A DNA stretch of 64,000 bases from Chamaea fasciata (GCA_029207755.1 JARCOQ010000002.1:4898001-4962000), one strand, 5' to 3'. Counted from the stretch's first letter, positions 26,430 to 37,960 are shown. Translations and numbers: made by a program. Notes: generated from the letters alone by a model not told the origin.

Positions 26430-26960
26430 ATGTAGGCCACATTCTCTAGTCTCTTCTTAAATGGCTCAACCATGGCAGCTTCCTTCTTCTCTGGCTCAAC
26501 AGATTTCCATGTTAGGAAAAATCTTTATCCATCCTTTTTTTCTTTTTTTTTTTTTTAAAAACTCAATTTCATCTTGCTCCATTTATCATTTCTCCTTTTG
26601 GCTTCTGGATGTAATTACTCTCCCACTGTGGTCATTATACCTCCTAGGATACTTGTAGAAGAGGATTTTATACAGCCTTAGCTGACGTTCGGCCAGGAAA
26701 GACATCTCAAACTATTTCAGTTTTTGCTTAGTCAAGCCTCCTCTGAGCTTTCCTAGCTGCACAATACTTTTTTTGACAGTATAGCACATGGGATGGTATT
26801 TAGGAGCCTCTGTGTATACAGGAAGACTGGTCAACCTGCAGTGTATCACACAATGCCTCTACAGTCCAGCATGCTGTCGCCTGTTCTGGTCACACTGCAA
26901 TCAGCATTAATTCCCCAGCAGTGCTGCCAAGATACTTCACTCTGCACTGCAGACACTCTG
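26430..26960 (-). mobile_element. Ancient CR1/L3-like LINE fragment (3' portion, antisense)
   Basis: The + strand resembles the complement of a CR1/L3-clade 3' region. The clearest segment is TATACCTCCTAGGATACTTG...GATTTTATACAGCCTTAGC followed by GACGTTCGGCCAGGAAAGACATCTCAAAC, then AGTCAAGCCTCCTCTGAGCT, near 26.64-26.76 kb. Further on, AGCCTCTGTGTATACAG and CTGTTCTGGTCACACTGCA fit the same clade more loosely. Upstream, TTTCCATGTTAGGAAAAATCTTTAT and CAATTTCATCTTGCTCCATTTATCAT fit the block nearer the element's end. A T-rich tract (about 26.53-26.56 kb) interrupts it. The copy is heavily diverged. Its element-relative position is more 3' than the 15.9-kb fragment even though it lies at higher coordinates, so the two are separate insertions. 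The limits are approximate. Confidence 0.65.
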
Positions 26961-28059
26961 ATGCCTTCCAGATGCCACAGATGATGTCACATTCCCAATG
27001 TCATTGTTGCCTTATGCAGAATGAATCTGATAACCTAATCTGTTTGTGCCACACCCTTCTGTCTGCTGATGGGATTCTGTAATGTGAATGGTGTTGACCT
27101 CCAAAGTTTGTCAGCGCAAGTGGAGGGCAAAGCAAACCCTGCAGGAGTTAAGAGGGCTGGTTAAGATTGCACAGGAATAATTTGAGTAGCACTTTTTTTG
27201 TTGGTGGGAGTGTTTTTTATGTTTTGAAGCAGAGCTTCCTGCAAACCTTGTAAGGAGTCTGTGGAGTAAGGGCAATGTGGAGCCTGCAGAGTTGGGGCAA
27301 TGAAATGAAAGGAGGATCCCGAGGATGGGATGGGGAATGGGATTGAGGCTGTCTCCCCTGAGCAAGAGACCAGCTCTCCTTCTTGCATGCAGGAGCTGTA
27401 ACTGTACTGACAGCCCGTGCCACGTGTTGAGTCCTCTGCAGGACCGAAATATCTTGCTTAATTGGTGGCAGCAGGTTATGCTATCTAAGTTTTGCAAGCC
27501 TATTGATCGTGCTGTAATCGTCTTTAAAAAGGAATAGGTTAAAACGAGGCCTGCCGCTGATCCCTGAGGTGCCCCAGCACACACCTCCTCGTTCCCCCGC
27601 CTCTCCAATTAGCATCCCCTCGTGCTGCAGCCATCCTGCTGGCTGTCAGTGTGGCAAAGCACCTGGAAAAGCCCCACTAAATCCCTTGTCACCAGAGGGA
27701 ACATAAGCACTGAGCCTTGCCTAGGAGAGCTGGGATGTGTATCCCCACCGGGATCACCCAGGGGGTGGTCTGTAATTTGGATATCGTTATGTGTGCATCT
27801 TGTGCAGTGGGGCCACTGCCTGCCAAGGGTCACTGTTCCTCCGTCACCCTCCCCATCTTTTGGCACTATTTCCCAGGCTTTGTGCTAGGAGAGCCCTCTC
27901 TGTTGGGCCAGGTGATGCTGTGGGCAAGCAGCCCTGGTCCCCAGAACATCAGCTGTGAGGATGCTGTGAGGCCACACGGGCTGTGGGCAGGTTTGGGGGC
28001 CCAGGAGCCCCAGAGGTGCCGGTCAGTGAGCTCCAGCTGTGCCTTGCCCCATGCACCGT
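26961..28059. other. Non-coding stretch preceding a CpG-rich block
   Basis: No supported exon. The segment at about 27.42-27.54 kb looks information-dense (ATATCTTGCTTAATTGGTGG, GCTATCTAAGTTTTGCAAGC, TATTGATCGTGCTGTAATCG). It could be conserved non-coding DNA, but single-sequence reading cannot show conservation. G/C content rises toward 28 kb. Confidence 0.5.
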
Positions 28060-28145
28060 GAGGCCGCTGGAGCAAACCTTGCCGCGGGAGAGCGGAGCCC
28101 CTGTTTTCAATTAGCGCTGCTATTTCGGAAGGGAGTATCTGCGAT

Positions 28146-28160
28146 GTAACCCATGGCAAC
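28146..28160. promoter_or_regulatory. X-box motif (RFX-family binding site)
   Basis: GTAACC CAT GGCAAC fits the RFX consensus GTNRCC(0-3N)RGYAAC at every defined position, with a 3-nt spacer and imperfect dyad symmetry. RFX proteins bind such sites at promoters and enhancers of many genes, including ciliary ones. That this copy is bound is inference. Confidence 0.6.
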
Positions 28161-28400
28161 CATCTGTGGAACCGGCGTTCCTGCTGGCTGGGGAGAGGGA
28201 GCGGGGCTGCCATGGGGGCCAGGGGCAGTGCTGGGGGGAGCCTGGCGAGCATTGGGAAGGCAGCATCCCCTCCTCCCTGCGGGTCCCCCTCCTGCCCCCG
28301 CTGGCGCAGGAGGTGTCGCTGAGCCCGCTGGCAGCCCACGCAGCTGGATAATTTATGGGCAGCGGCAGCGGCTCACCGTCACTTTGTTTGCAATTTGCCT

Positions 28401-28410
28401 CTAAATATAG
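28401..28410. promoter_or_regulatory. MEF2-type site (CTAAATATAG) or TATA-like element
   Basis: This matches YTA(A/T)4TAR exactly. It sits in G/C-rich DNA, where such an A/T decamer is conspicuous. It could be a MEF2 site, or a TATA-like box followed by GCTGTGCTTTAAGG. No transcript evidence is available. Confidence 0.4.
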
Positions 28411-28940
28411 CTGTGCTTTAAGGGGGGAAGGCGAGCTCCTGCCCTGCCCGCGTCTCTCCCTCGCTGCTGCTGCGGGCTCTCCCGGCACCCAGGGGAGAAG
28501 GGGCCCGGCAGCCGCCTCGCCCTTGTGGCACCTTTTCCATCCCGCATCCCGCCTCGCTAGGAAACGGCAGGGATGAGACACAAACCTCCCGGGATGGTGG
28601 TTAAACACCAGCCCAGCCTGGCGACAGCATCCTACCCGCTTGAGACTGGCAGCTTGCCTGGGTGCACTACTGAGCCCGACCGCTTCCCAGAGAATGAGCT
28701 CTCCTGGGAGGGCTTCTCTCCGTGCTTTTTCTTCTTTTAGCAAAAAAAAGGTGCAGTAATTGCGTTAGTTCTAACTAATGCACCTCTAGCAGAGGGGCAA
28801 CGCCAAGCTTGGAGTGAAAGATTGCCTGTGGATATCACCTCAGCTAATTCCCGTGCTAAAACCAAATATTTATCTGGTTTAACCCCCTGCTGCAGGTGCC
28901 AGCCTTGCCAGTGAGCACAGCGCACTGCCCAGGGCACTGC

Positions 28941-29062
28941 TGCAGACATAGGGACAGCCTATGGAGCATCCCACTGGTGACACCCCCCAGCCTGGGACAG
29001 GGGCCCTGCAGACATGGGGACAGCCTATGGAGCATGCCACTGGTGACACCTCCCAGCCGTGG
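28941..29062. repeat. 66-bp tandem duplication (two copies)
   Basis: Copy 1 (28,941-29,006) and copy 2 (29,007-29,062, slightly shorter) share TGCAGACAT.GGGACAGCC, TATGGAGCAT.CCACTGG, and TGACACC.CCCAGCC. Only a few substitutions separate them, implying a fairly recent local duplication. Both reading directions stay open across it, giving repeated peptides in chance frames on both strands, but there is no gene evidence. Confidence 0.9.
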
Positions 29063-32000
29063 GGCCAGGGGAAGAGGCATGGCCTGGCATTCCTCATCAA
29101 ATGCAAGGCTCCCTTTCCAGGCCGTGAGTTACCCCCACCCTTGTGCTACAGGTGTGACAAACAACTGCTCTGACCAGGGTGACACATCAGGAGTTGAACC
29201 CAACTCTGAGGCTGACGGGAAAGGAAAGGCACTGAAGTGCTGATAAGGCATTATAATAAGTACCGAGCAGAAATAAGAACCTACTTAGGTTTTAAACATA
29301 ACATTAATTAATAAAGAAAAGGGTACACTGTAGATACTGAAAGCTCTCAGATACTGAGGAGAAAAAAAATCTCTTTTTGCCCATAATTTAGAAACTGCCA
29401 GAGCGTGGTTCCCTCGACCTAGATGCCAGCACAGTTACATCTGGGGAGGGGACCCCTCTGCAGTGGCACACACACCTGCACTGCCCCACAGAAGAAGAAC
29501 TCTCAGAAAAGGGTGTGAGGATAAAAGGAAAAGGTCGTTTTCAGACCGCACCACTCCATCACATCAACATTAATTCCTGTTGGTCCGTTGCTCTGGATGT
29601 AACCGAAAGCAGTGAAAAATGATTCTGTCCCAGTCTGGCAGTACACTTCAGCAAACCTATCTAATAGGTTTATTATAGTTTATTGAGCAAGTGTTAGCCC
29701 AGAGTAGATCAGAGCAACCGCCAAAATGCTAAATGGTCTGAGGAATGATGGCATTCTGGGAAGAATTATTGTGGCAGGATGGGTAACTCAGTGTCTAGGG
29801 CCCCATGCTACCTCCATCCCTGTCAGAAGAAATAATGGCCAGATTTTCTTCTGAGCCTCATGGCCCATTGGACTAATCTATAGGGGCCAGCCTGTCCAGC
29901 ACTTACAGTATCTTCAGCTCCACCAGCCTGGAGAATCCTTTACAGTCCCCTTCTGAGAACAGATTATTCTCAGCATGAGAATCCATGATCCTGCCTCTCC
30001 TGCTGCACACTGAATGGAAATTCCCTTTCTCAGGGTAAAGCAGCGAGTGTTAGTGGGCCACAATCCCTGTGGGGAAAATGTGAAACTTGTGTCCCAGCTC
30101 TTGGTAATGACATAATTAGCTCTGGGAGGGAAAGACTTGAAAAACACTTTACTCTTTCTGAAAAAAAAAAAAAAAAAAACCAAAAAAACCCCAAAAAAAC
30201 CCAAACTCTAAGCCTTGTAAAAAAAATAGTCTTGAAAATCTTCTTTATGGAGAGCCCATATTTTATTACCAGACAGAGTTAACAGCAAGGTTAGTTTACT
30301 ACACCAACATAAAAGTTAAATGTCCAATTACTGTCTCTGGAAACAATGTTAGGGAGAGAGGAAACTGCAGAAGGCTCCACCAGCATTTGCCTGCAACCTT
30401 AACACCATCCTGCCCACCAGATCCAGATTTCTTTCATTCAGTGTCCAAACCAAGGGTTTATTCTCGGAACACTCTCCCTGCAGAGGGAAGTTTCAAGCAG
30501 CCACCCCTCCTTTCCTTACAGTCCATTATTTATGTCCCTATCTTTTCAGGAGAGTTGTAGAGTGAAAATAGAGTGCTGAAGGGCATCCTGGCAATTTTAC
30601 AGCAGCTTGTGACGTTTCAGTGCAGGTCTCCAGAATCCCCTTATTTTGGGCTCATGTAGGGTCTCTATAGAGGGCTGTGGCTTCAGCCATCCAGCATTTG
30701 TGAGACTCCTAATGCAGTGCTTGCAAGCTGATTTGAAAACAGAGAGCTCTGCTGAGAAGAGGGACTCCATAATCCTTATTCTCCAGCCTCTGCTTCCATC
30801 TCTTCTCAGCCAGTTGATAAACTTTCATAGCACCAGTATTCCAATTACTGAGTATATGAGTTCTTCAGCATCCTACAGCAGTTTCTCTTTTGGACGTTCT
30901 GTTTCTCAGCAGAATGACTTGCAACATGCTCTTCTTAAGTGATTTCATAACAACCTGCAGAAAAATCCTGTACTTTTTTTCTGATTACAACCCCCACCTC
31001 CCCATAACTAATGCACTATTTCTGACACCCACAACCTGAATTACCCTAGTGCACTCCCACAGAGGCTGTACCAGATGTATTAATGATGCCTCTGACTGAT
31101 TCAGCCCCTGGCATAGAACCCTCTTCCCCACTGTCAGGTTATAAGGAACAGAGGTTTCCCTCACATTGGACCAGCTGTCAGCATCAGCCTGGCCTGAATT
31201 TTAGGCTCACAGCCTATTTCTGGTGTGCATGTGCAATCCAGAGGTATCTGCCTTGAGAAGTTTCCACCTGAAATACACCAGGATCAGGCAGGGTTGTACA
31301 CTAGAAGGAGTGCAGAGGGTGGCAGTACCACGTACATATTCATATACATATAGATATAAAAATCCCAGATAACGAACTGACAGGACAAACTGAACTGAGT
31401 TTTGTGCTTAATGATCTTTCTGAGGAGAACTGCTTCTGTTGCCTGCAGAACTGGGGGTGCCAATGGCGCGTGTAATTGAGGTCTCCACTCGGTGTGCCTT
31501 GGTGAGTTATTCCAGGGAAGTGAAGGAGAAAGAAGAAGGCCAGAAGAAATCAAATGTGACCACACTTTTTCCACGTGTGACCATAATTATTAATGTTACT
31601 TGAGTGATCTGCTGACAGCACAGGGCCTGATGGCTTCTGGTGCTGCTCTGTATTAACAACCAAAGAGGAACTTTGAGGCAACTTATCCTCAAGCCTTGTC
31701 TTGTTATCCCTCATGTCAACAGCTAAGGGTATCCTTCCCCTCATCCCCCCTTTTTTTTTTCCTTTAAGTAAGCAGAGAAAAGAAATTGCCTTTTTCCACC
31801 CTGTTTTAATTACAGGAGCCATGTGACCCTTCCTGGAGCTGCTGCTGGAGACTGTACTAGTGCAAGATCACCAGGCCAGCAGACTCACAGAAAATATGTA
31901 AGTAGGTTACAGGGGGGTGGGGGAGGCTATTAAACACAGCAGGATCCACTTAACAGAGCACCTGCTAGGGGAAGAGGCAGGCAGAGCAATACCTGCACGG

Positions 32001-34387
32001 CTTTACTCTTTCTAACAAACCCTGGCTGGGCTCAAGCAGGAGTGTGGGAAGATGGCAGAGAGGCAGGCTGGCAGAGAAGAAGCTGAGGGTGTTTGGATGC
32101 TCTGGGCTGGTGGCTGGAGTGCTCACACAGCTAAAACCTCTCTGCTTCTGGTGGAGAGCCTGTGCTGCAGGTGAGCAGGGAGCAGCTTGCTCCGACCCCA
32201 TTCCTCCTGTGTGCACAGGGGTGTTGTGTCCTGTCCCCAGAGCAGGGGACAGCAGCAATGAGAGCACAACCAACACCCTGGCTTTAGACCTGGTCTCCTT
32301 TGTGAAGGCTTTTGGGGAATTCAGGCAGACTTCTTCTTTTCTCATGGGACGTATTTAAATTCTAAGTTTTTAAGGCTGGTGTTTTGACATTGCCCTAAGT
32401 AGTTTAAGTACTGCCTTATCTTTTGGAGAGAGGTTCCTCTGGCCACCTGGAAAGCATCTCTGGCATTTGACTAGCTGGGAAATGTTTTATTCTCCTGACC
32501 AAGGTAAAATTGCTCTTGGTTATATGCAGTGTGAGGATTTTTTTTTTCCTTCAAATCTTGTATTTATATAATCTGTCTGCTGACAGATACAGCCAAATCA
32601 AACATCTAAATAGGATTAATGCAGGCAGCTTATTACTGGTTCTTGAGGAAGGCCAGGAATTATGGTTATCAACCATAACAGTGAAGTTAGGGTGTCTGAC
32701 CTCAACAACTTATCCTTGAAAAACACTATACAAATATCTTCTGAACTAGTGAAAAGTAATTTTGTATTCAATGAATAACAGAGGAGAGTGCAAACTAAAA
32801 TAGCCCGATCTGAATATCAGAGTATATTTTTGTTTTTTTTTCTTGGTGACAGGAGGATGAACATAATCATAAGTGAAATAAGTGTTGAGCCATATTTAAC
32901 CCTCTCAACACCCCATCAAGACCAAACATAACTGCATCAATCTTTCCAAACATAAAAAATTTGCCTGACCACAGAAAACTACACTCTCTGTTCAGTTTTG
33001 GGTCCACTCTGCTATTGCAAGGAAAATATTCCATGATGTCTCCTGCCCCTGGATGGGATTTAGCTGCAAAACCTGTGGAAAAGCTGCCTAGATGCCTCCT
33101 GGCTTACAGGGAGCTTACAGGTGGAGTGATGTGCCCAGGACACTCCACATCAGGCGTATGGCTGGATGTGATGGTCCTGCATAATTTTGTGCTGGGGAAT
33201 TTGGTGCACAAGGGCACGGAAACGAATATACATTTTTTCCACTCCAGATGGCTCACTCAAATTAATCCTGCAGTCACTGAGACTGGAAGTACAGTTCTTG
33301 CCTCCTGATGGTTACCAGCAGCCTGTTCGAACAGAGTTGATGACTCCCAGTGGTGTTCTTGATGGGCAATGTCTCCATCTTTTAAAATCATCCTTACAGA
33401 CAGGTGATTAGTTCCCTTATTGGCATTTTCACCTGCAGAAATGAGAACTGAATGGGCTCAATGATGATTTTGCACGGTAATTTATGCATGTAGTCCAATA
33501 TAGCTCATACTGAGGATCTATTCCTCTTTTATAATTGGGACAAATTCCATCTCTAGAAGCTCTTCTTCCAAGAGAGGATGAAATATCTAAGCCATCACCT
33601 GTCTAACACCATTCAGCTGGTATTTATTTCTGACATGTTCGTGTCAGTAGAAGGCTTTCCAAGCTCACAGAGATATTGGGAGGTTTCATTTATACAATAC
33701 TGTGAGATTGCCTGATCAAAGGCATACAAGTAGAAATCATTACTGTTATTTTCAGACACGTCTTTAATCACAGCCTCTCCCTATTCATCGCAATCATTGC
33801 AATTGTAAATCAGAAGTGAGTTCCCTCACCACCTGGCCACTTGGTGCTCTTTTAATTTCTGCCTGTTGCCTGCACAGTGAAATTTCTCCTGTATCCCCCT
33901 CCACCTCTCCGTGACGCAAACACGTGCACTAAAATTTGCTATGATAGCTTCGCTTTATGTGGATTTGTTTCTGCAAAGAGAGGTGATATTGAACTTTCTG
34001 AATCTCTCCTGCTAGGAAATGGGGATAATGCTTGGAGCTGTCAATGCAAAGACCAGTGCCTGACAACCTTGCTGAAGTGACTGAATTATATTCCTAATAG
34101 GAGAAAGTAGGAAATGAGTTACAGTGATTTAAACATGGGGCTAGAAGATTTTGACCTTCTAACTACAAAAAGGAATAAGCTTGTTAACACCCTGTTTTCT
34201 TGATAACGTATATAATTTTTGTCTGATCGTGCACTGAGTCCCAGTGCTGTGGTAGCTTCTGGCGAGGAGAAATGGACTTTCTCCTCTCTGATGTTTTTAT
34301 GGGATTTGTGCACCTGATAATGCGATAGAGCTGGTCTGTAGTCTCTCCCAAAACCCGTGGGCTCCTCACTTCAAGAAAAGCATTAAA
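29063..34387. other. Non-coding stretch with A-rich tract, no supported gene
   Basis: No exon or RNA gene is supported. A 19-A run at 30,161-30,179 continues into alternating C3-4/A6-7 (to about 30.21 kb). A short TA/CA-rich patch lies near 31.33-31.36 kb. Around 33.4-33.8 kb the sequence is A/T-rich and could be a very old LINE relic or conserved non-coding DNA; I cannot tell which. Confidence 0.55.
30161..30209. repeat. A(19) tract followed by (CCCAAAAAA)-like imperfect repeat
   Basis: A run of 19 A is followed by blocks of three or four C and six or seven A. This could be the tail of an old retroposed sequence on the + strand, but the upstream sequence resembles no source I recognise. Confidence 0.8.
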
Positions 34388-34782
34388 ATACTGGAGTGAG
34401 TCCAGAGAAGAGCAAAGGAGCTGGGGAAGAGTCTGGAGCAGAAGTCTGAGGAGCAGCTGAGAGATCTGGGGGTGTTAAGCCTGGAGAGAAGGAGACTCAG
34501 GAGAGACATTTTCACTCTCTTTGACAGGACAAGAGGACACAGCCTTAAGCTGTACCAGAGGAGGTATCAGGAAGAATTTATTAATGGAAAGAGTGGTTAA
34601 CCATTGGAATGGACTGCCTGGGAAGATGGGAAGTTACCGTCCCTAGAAGTGTACAAGAAATGACTGGATGTGGCATTTAGTGCTCTGGTGTAGTAGAGTT
34701 TAGGTGCTTTAGGTGGTGATTGGTCAAAGGTTGGACTTTATGGTCTTGGAGGTCTTTTCCGATGTTAATGATTCTATGATTC
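34388..34782 (+). mobile_element. CR1 LINE 3'-end fragment (sense, with internal deletion)
   Basis: The + strand reads in CR1 sense orientation: GTCCAGAGAAGAGCAA.GGAGCTGG, TGAGGAGCAGCTGAGAGA.CTGGG, then GACAGGACAAGAGGACACAG, AGCTGTACCAGAGGAGGT, AGGAAGAATTTATTAATGG, GGTTAACCATTGGAATGGAC, CATTTAGTGCTCTGGT, GGTTGGACTTTATG.TCTTGG, AGGTCTTTTCC and the terminal ATTCTATGATTC. The usual segment between the ...ACCTT.TCACTCTCT region and GACAGGACAAGAGGACA is about 100 bp shorter than I expect, indicating an internal deletion. The preserved terminal repeat confirms the 3' end. Divergence is moderate, and it is a 5'-truncated non-coding copy. Confidence 0.93.
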
Positions 34783-37659
34783 AGTGCACAGCCACTTCTT
34801 TTTTTCTCCTATCTCTGTCATCTGTAGAGACTTTGGGAAGTGTGGAAGGTGAGGGCAGAGAACCTGCAGAAAGGCCTGTGTGAAAGTGCCCATTAGAATA
34901 ATCTGACAGCTGTGCTGGAAGTCCACTAGGGCCAAAGAAGACCACCTACTGCACCCCTGATTTTTCTTTTTTTTTTCAGAAACTGGATCTTTTACTTGCA
35001 AAAGGTTGCAAGCACATCGAGTGGGGTGGCTTTGCCCAGCAGCTCAGGCTAATCCAGCTTGACAAGGGCAATGGAAATCTGATTTGGTTTTGAGCCTGGT
35101 TTTGATTTGGGGTACTGGAAACCATGAGAGTGCCAAGAAAACGTTGATGTTGCTGACTGCCTCGGATGACAGCAAATCTCATACATCCTGACCAGGGAAG
35201 TGCCTCCCTTCCAGCAGCTGCAGGTACTGACTGTTCCCATGTGTTGGTCTCATTTGGCTGAAGTCCTCTGTGCAGCAGCTCTTGCTGCTTTTATAAAGGC
35301 TAAGGTGTTTCCCTGCTCCCATAAACCGAGATCAGTGTCTCAGGAGGACAGGAATGGGATGTGGAACCTTCCCATCTGAAATCACAAATTCTAGTCTGGG
35401 CCTAGGTCATCTGAAAGTTGTCATCACTTAGAATTTCAGTCTACTTGTATTTGCCCTGCATGATTAAATATTCATGCTGGAATATTGTGCCATGCACGAT
35501 GAGAATATTGAATGTAACCCCCCTGGAAAAACTATTCTGCAGATGTAGTCAATGTCCTGCTGCTTTCTGAAATGAATTCTACATTTGTCCATTCTCCAGC
35601 TTCTCTCTGATGAATGTCAGGCTAGTCCCAAATGTCCACATGATCATCCCATTCCGAGAGACTGATTTTTTTACACACAAACACAAACACTCTCCTTTTC
35701 TTGCCTGATAAGGCAAAGGGGGTAACATGCTAAATATCCTTCTCATTCCCAGAGGTGGGTGATCCATCTGAGAATGAAGAGACTGCTGGGAAGCAAACCC
35801 TTTGCTCAGGATCACAGCAGAACAGCTTCTAGTGCGACTAGCTGATGGCTAATTTGCTTGGGGCTGGCAGCCTGGTGCTTTCAACAGCCTGAACTTCACT
35901 TAAAAAAATTATAGTGATTAAGTAAACACAGCTATAATGGAAATCTTTACTCTGCATATTACAAACCAAAATGGCCATGAAGGGAGCAATTATGAAATCT
36001 CAGGACTGTGGTGAGGGGAGGAATCGTTTGAGCTGTGCTGTTGTTTGTTTTTGTTCATCATTTATTTCCCCTGGGAAACCTGGCTCTGAAGCAGTCTCTG
36101 CTGCATTGAGAGATTCCTTACATTTTTGTTAACCCAATTTCCCATCCAGTCTTAAGCAAGATGGGAGGAAATATAAGGGATTTGCATGAAATCACAAGAC
36201 ATGATGAACTACCTCGGGAAAGGATTCCTAGATCCACCTTCCAATTCCCGTCATAAGCCCCCCAGCATAAGTTGCACACCAACTGCCCTCTCTCTTTTTC
36301 TGTTAGTCATCAGTGACATGGCTGATTTTACAAAGACTTAAGGGAGTGGTGAAGATAATGCAGGAGTGGCAGTGTTAAAGCTGTACTAGTGGGAATTGCA
36401 GTGGTGATTCAGATGTGGTGATCTTCTACCCTTTCTGGAGATCTATGATTGGTCCTACTTGCCTGATTCAGGAAAATTATAGTGTAAAGTTGCACTAGGC
36501 TTTCAGCTTCAGCTGATTTTTGCTGATGTTTTTTCAAGACCAGAGGGAGATTAACTGGTGGACTAGTCAGCTGTTAGCAGAAAATTGACTGAGAAATAGA
36601 GAACACAACAGAGAAATAGTTGGCAAATGATGGGATGAGTGGTAATTCCTAGGTAGCAAAATGATTGATGCAATCCAAAAAGCCCAACTTACTTCCCAAA
36701 TGTATATAATAATGGAAGTTCAAGAGCTGCTTCAAGGGCAGAAACCAACTTGGAGACCTCTTCCTTGACTCAACAGGCTTACACAAAGGAAGAGAGTCCA
36801 GCATTTCCATTTGAGTCCCACTTAAAGCTGCAGATCTATCAGCACAGGCGCCCAGTGTGGTGTACAAATATGACAGCTAAGCAAAGCTGCAGGCTACCAG
36901 TTGCTAATTGTCCAAGATCTCCCTCTGAGGGCAAACATTCCCAGGTAAGGACTGAGTGTGCTTCAGGAATGGAGAGCAACCCACCTAGGCTCGAAAGAAG
37001 AGACCAGAAATGTCTGGCAGTTCCCATCACATGGCTGTGTGTCAGCAAAGGAAGAAAACTGCCCAGGTAACCATCCAGACTTTCCCCTGGCATCACGGTG
37101 AGCACATCCCAGAGAGGTGGTGTGTGAAATAAGAGAACAAATTTTCTCCTTCCCAGGCAAAAGACACTCACTTCAGGTACCAGGCTTCAGAGCTCAGCTA
37201 GCTGGTTGCCAAGGCATGCTGGAACAGCAGCAAAGTGGGTGGTGTCTAGGGAATAAGGGACTGAGTTTGGTGGGAGAGGGACTCAGGGATAAAAGAAAGG
37301 ACTTAATTTTTAGGGTTGGGAGTAAATACGGCAGGATTTTGAAAGCAGGCTACAACTCTTGCCTCAGCAAACCAAGCAAAGAAAGGGAACCACAGCACAC
37401 ACACACACTAAAGGAATTGTTACTATTACTCCTATTCCAGGGCAGTAATAAAACACATACCTGCAGGTTGGTCTGAAACCACCTTCCCTGCTCACCCTGA
37501 CTTCTTCTGGAAACCAATTAAGTCCTTCCCGAAGAGATGCTACATGAAAAAGAGGCTTCTCTGAGATTGGTAATGGCTGTCACCCCAGCAATAATCATAA
37601 TGAATCACACTTGGGCTCCTGTTGAGCTCATATTTTCAAAGAGATGTTGGTTCTCGATC
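34783..37659. other. Non-coding stretch, nothing supported
   Basis: No supported gene or young repeat. A/T-rich patches near 35.45-35.52 kb carry an imperfect inverted arrangement (GCATGA...TCATGC) around TTAAATAT. No exon can be built from the short frames present. Confidence 0.55.
37398..37409. repeat. Short (CA)n microsatellite
   Basis: Roughly six CA units within CAGCACACACACACACTA. It is short and of no evident function. Confidence 0.7.
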
Positions 37660-37960
37660 CATTCATTAATATTAATTAGCATGAAGTCACGTTTCATTTC
37701 CCACTTATGTGCCCAACCTGCAGCATCCTTGTGTGTCCTGTGCTAACGAACCAGATGCCATTTACGGCTGGCACAAAATAATTAGCTAATAGTTGAAGAA
37801 TACATATCTCAAGTTACTTAAATATTTATGCCAGACTTTTTATATTTTGGCTCCCAGCCCTCATCTGGGGGTTGCAATGCAATTTAGGGAGAATATGAGA
37901 AAGTTTTCACAGTTGTCTGCAGAAAGCTTTAATTATACATTCTCCATATGGATGCAAATG
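37660..37960. promoter_or_regulatory. A/T-rich block with clustered homeodomain cores, candidate enhancer
   Basis: Homeodomain cores (TAAT/ATTA) cluster here: CATTAATATTAATTAGCATG near 37.67 kb, AAAATAATTAGCTAATAG near 37.78 kb, and TTTAATTATAC near 37.93 kb. An octamer-like ATGCAAAT lies within CCATATGGATGCAAATG near 37.95 kb. The phrases look information-dense rather than simple repeat. In vertebrates such clusters often mark developmental enhancers, but cores this short also arise by chance in A/T-rich DNA. No coding potential is seen. Confidence 0.3.

Larger units (their letters stand above)
28060..28700. promoter_or_regulatory. Orphan CpG-rich block, candidate distal regulatory element or alternative promoter
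   Basis: G/C content and CpG frequency rise sharply here. A rough hand count gives about 38 CpGs in 640 bp, well above the surrounding intergenic DNA and close to usual CpG-island thresholds. It contains a perfect RFX X-box (28,146-28,160), a MEF2-type CTAAATATAG (28,401-28,410) that could also serve as an A/T-rich core-promoter element, and homeodomain-like cores such as CAATTAGC and GATAATTTATGG. No start codon plus donor combination makes a convincing exon. It lies about 22.5 kb upstream of the main CpG island. It may be an enhancer, an alternative non-coding first exon or lncRNA promoter, or just a G/C-rich patch. Confidence 0.45.

Noticed and set aside
28856..29243. Open frames with duplicated peptide segments on both strands
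   Set aside because: They are explained by the 66-bp tandem duplication (a multiple of three, so it repeats in every frame). No start, splice or domain evidence.
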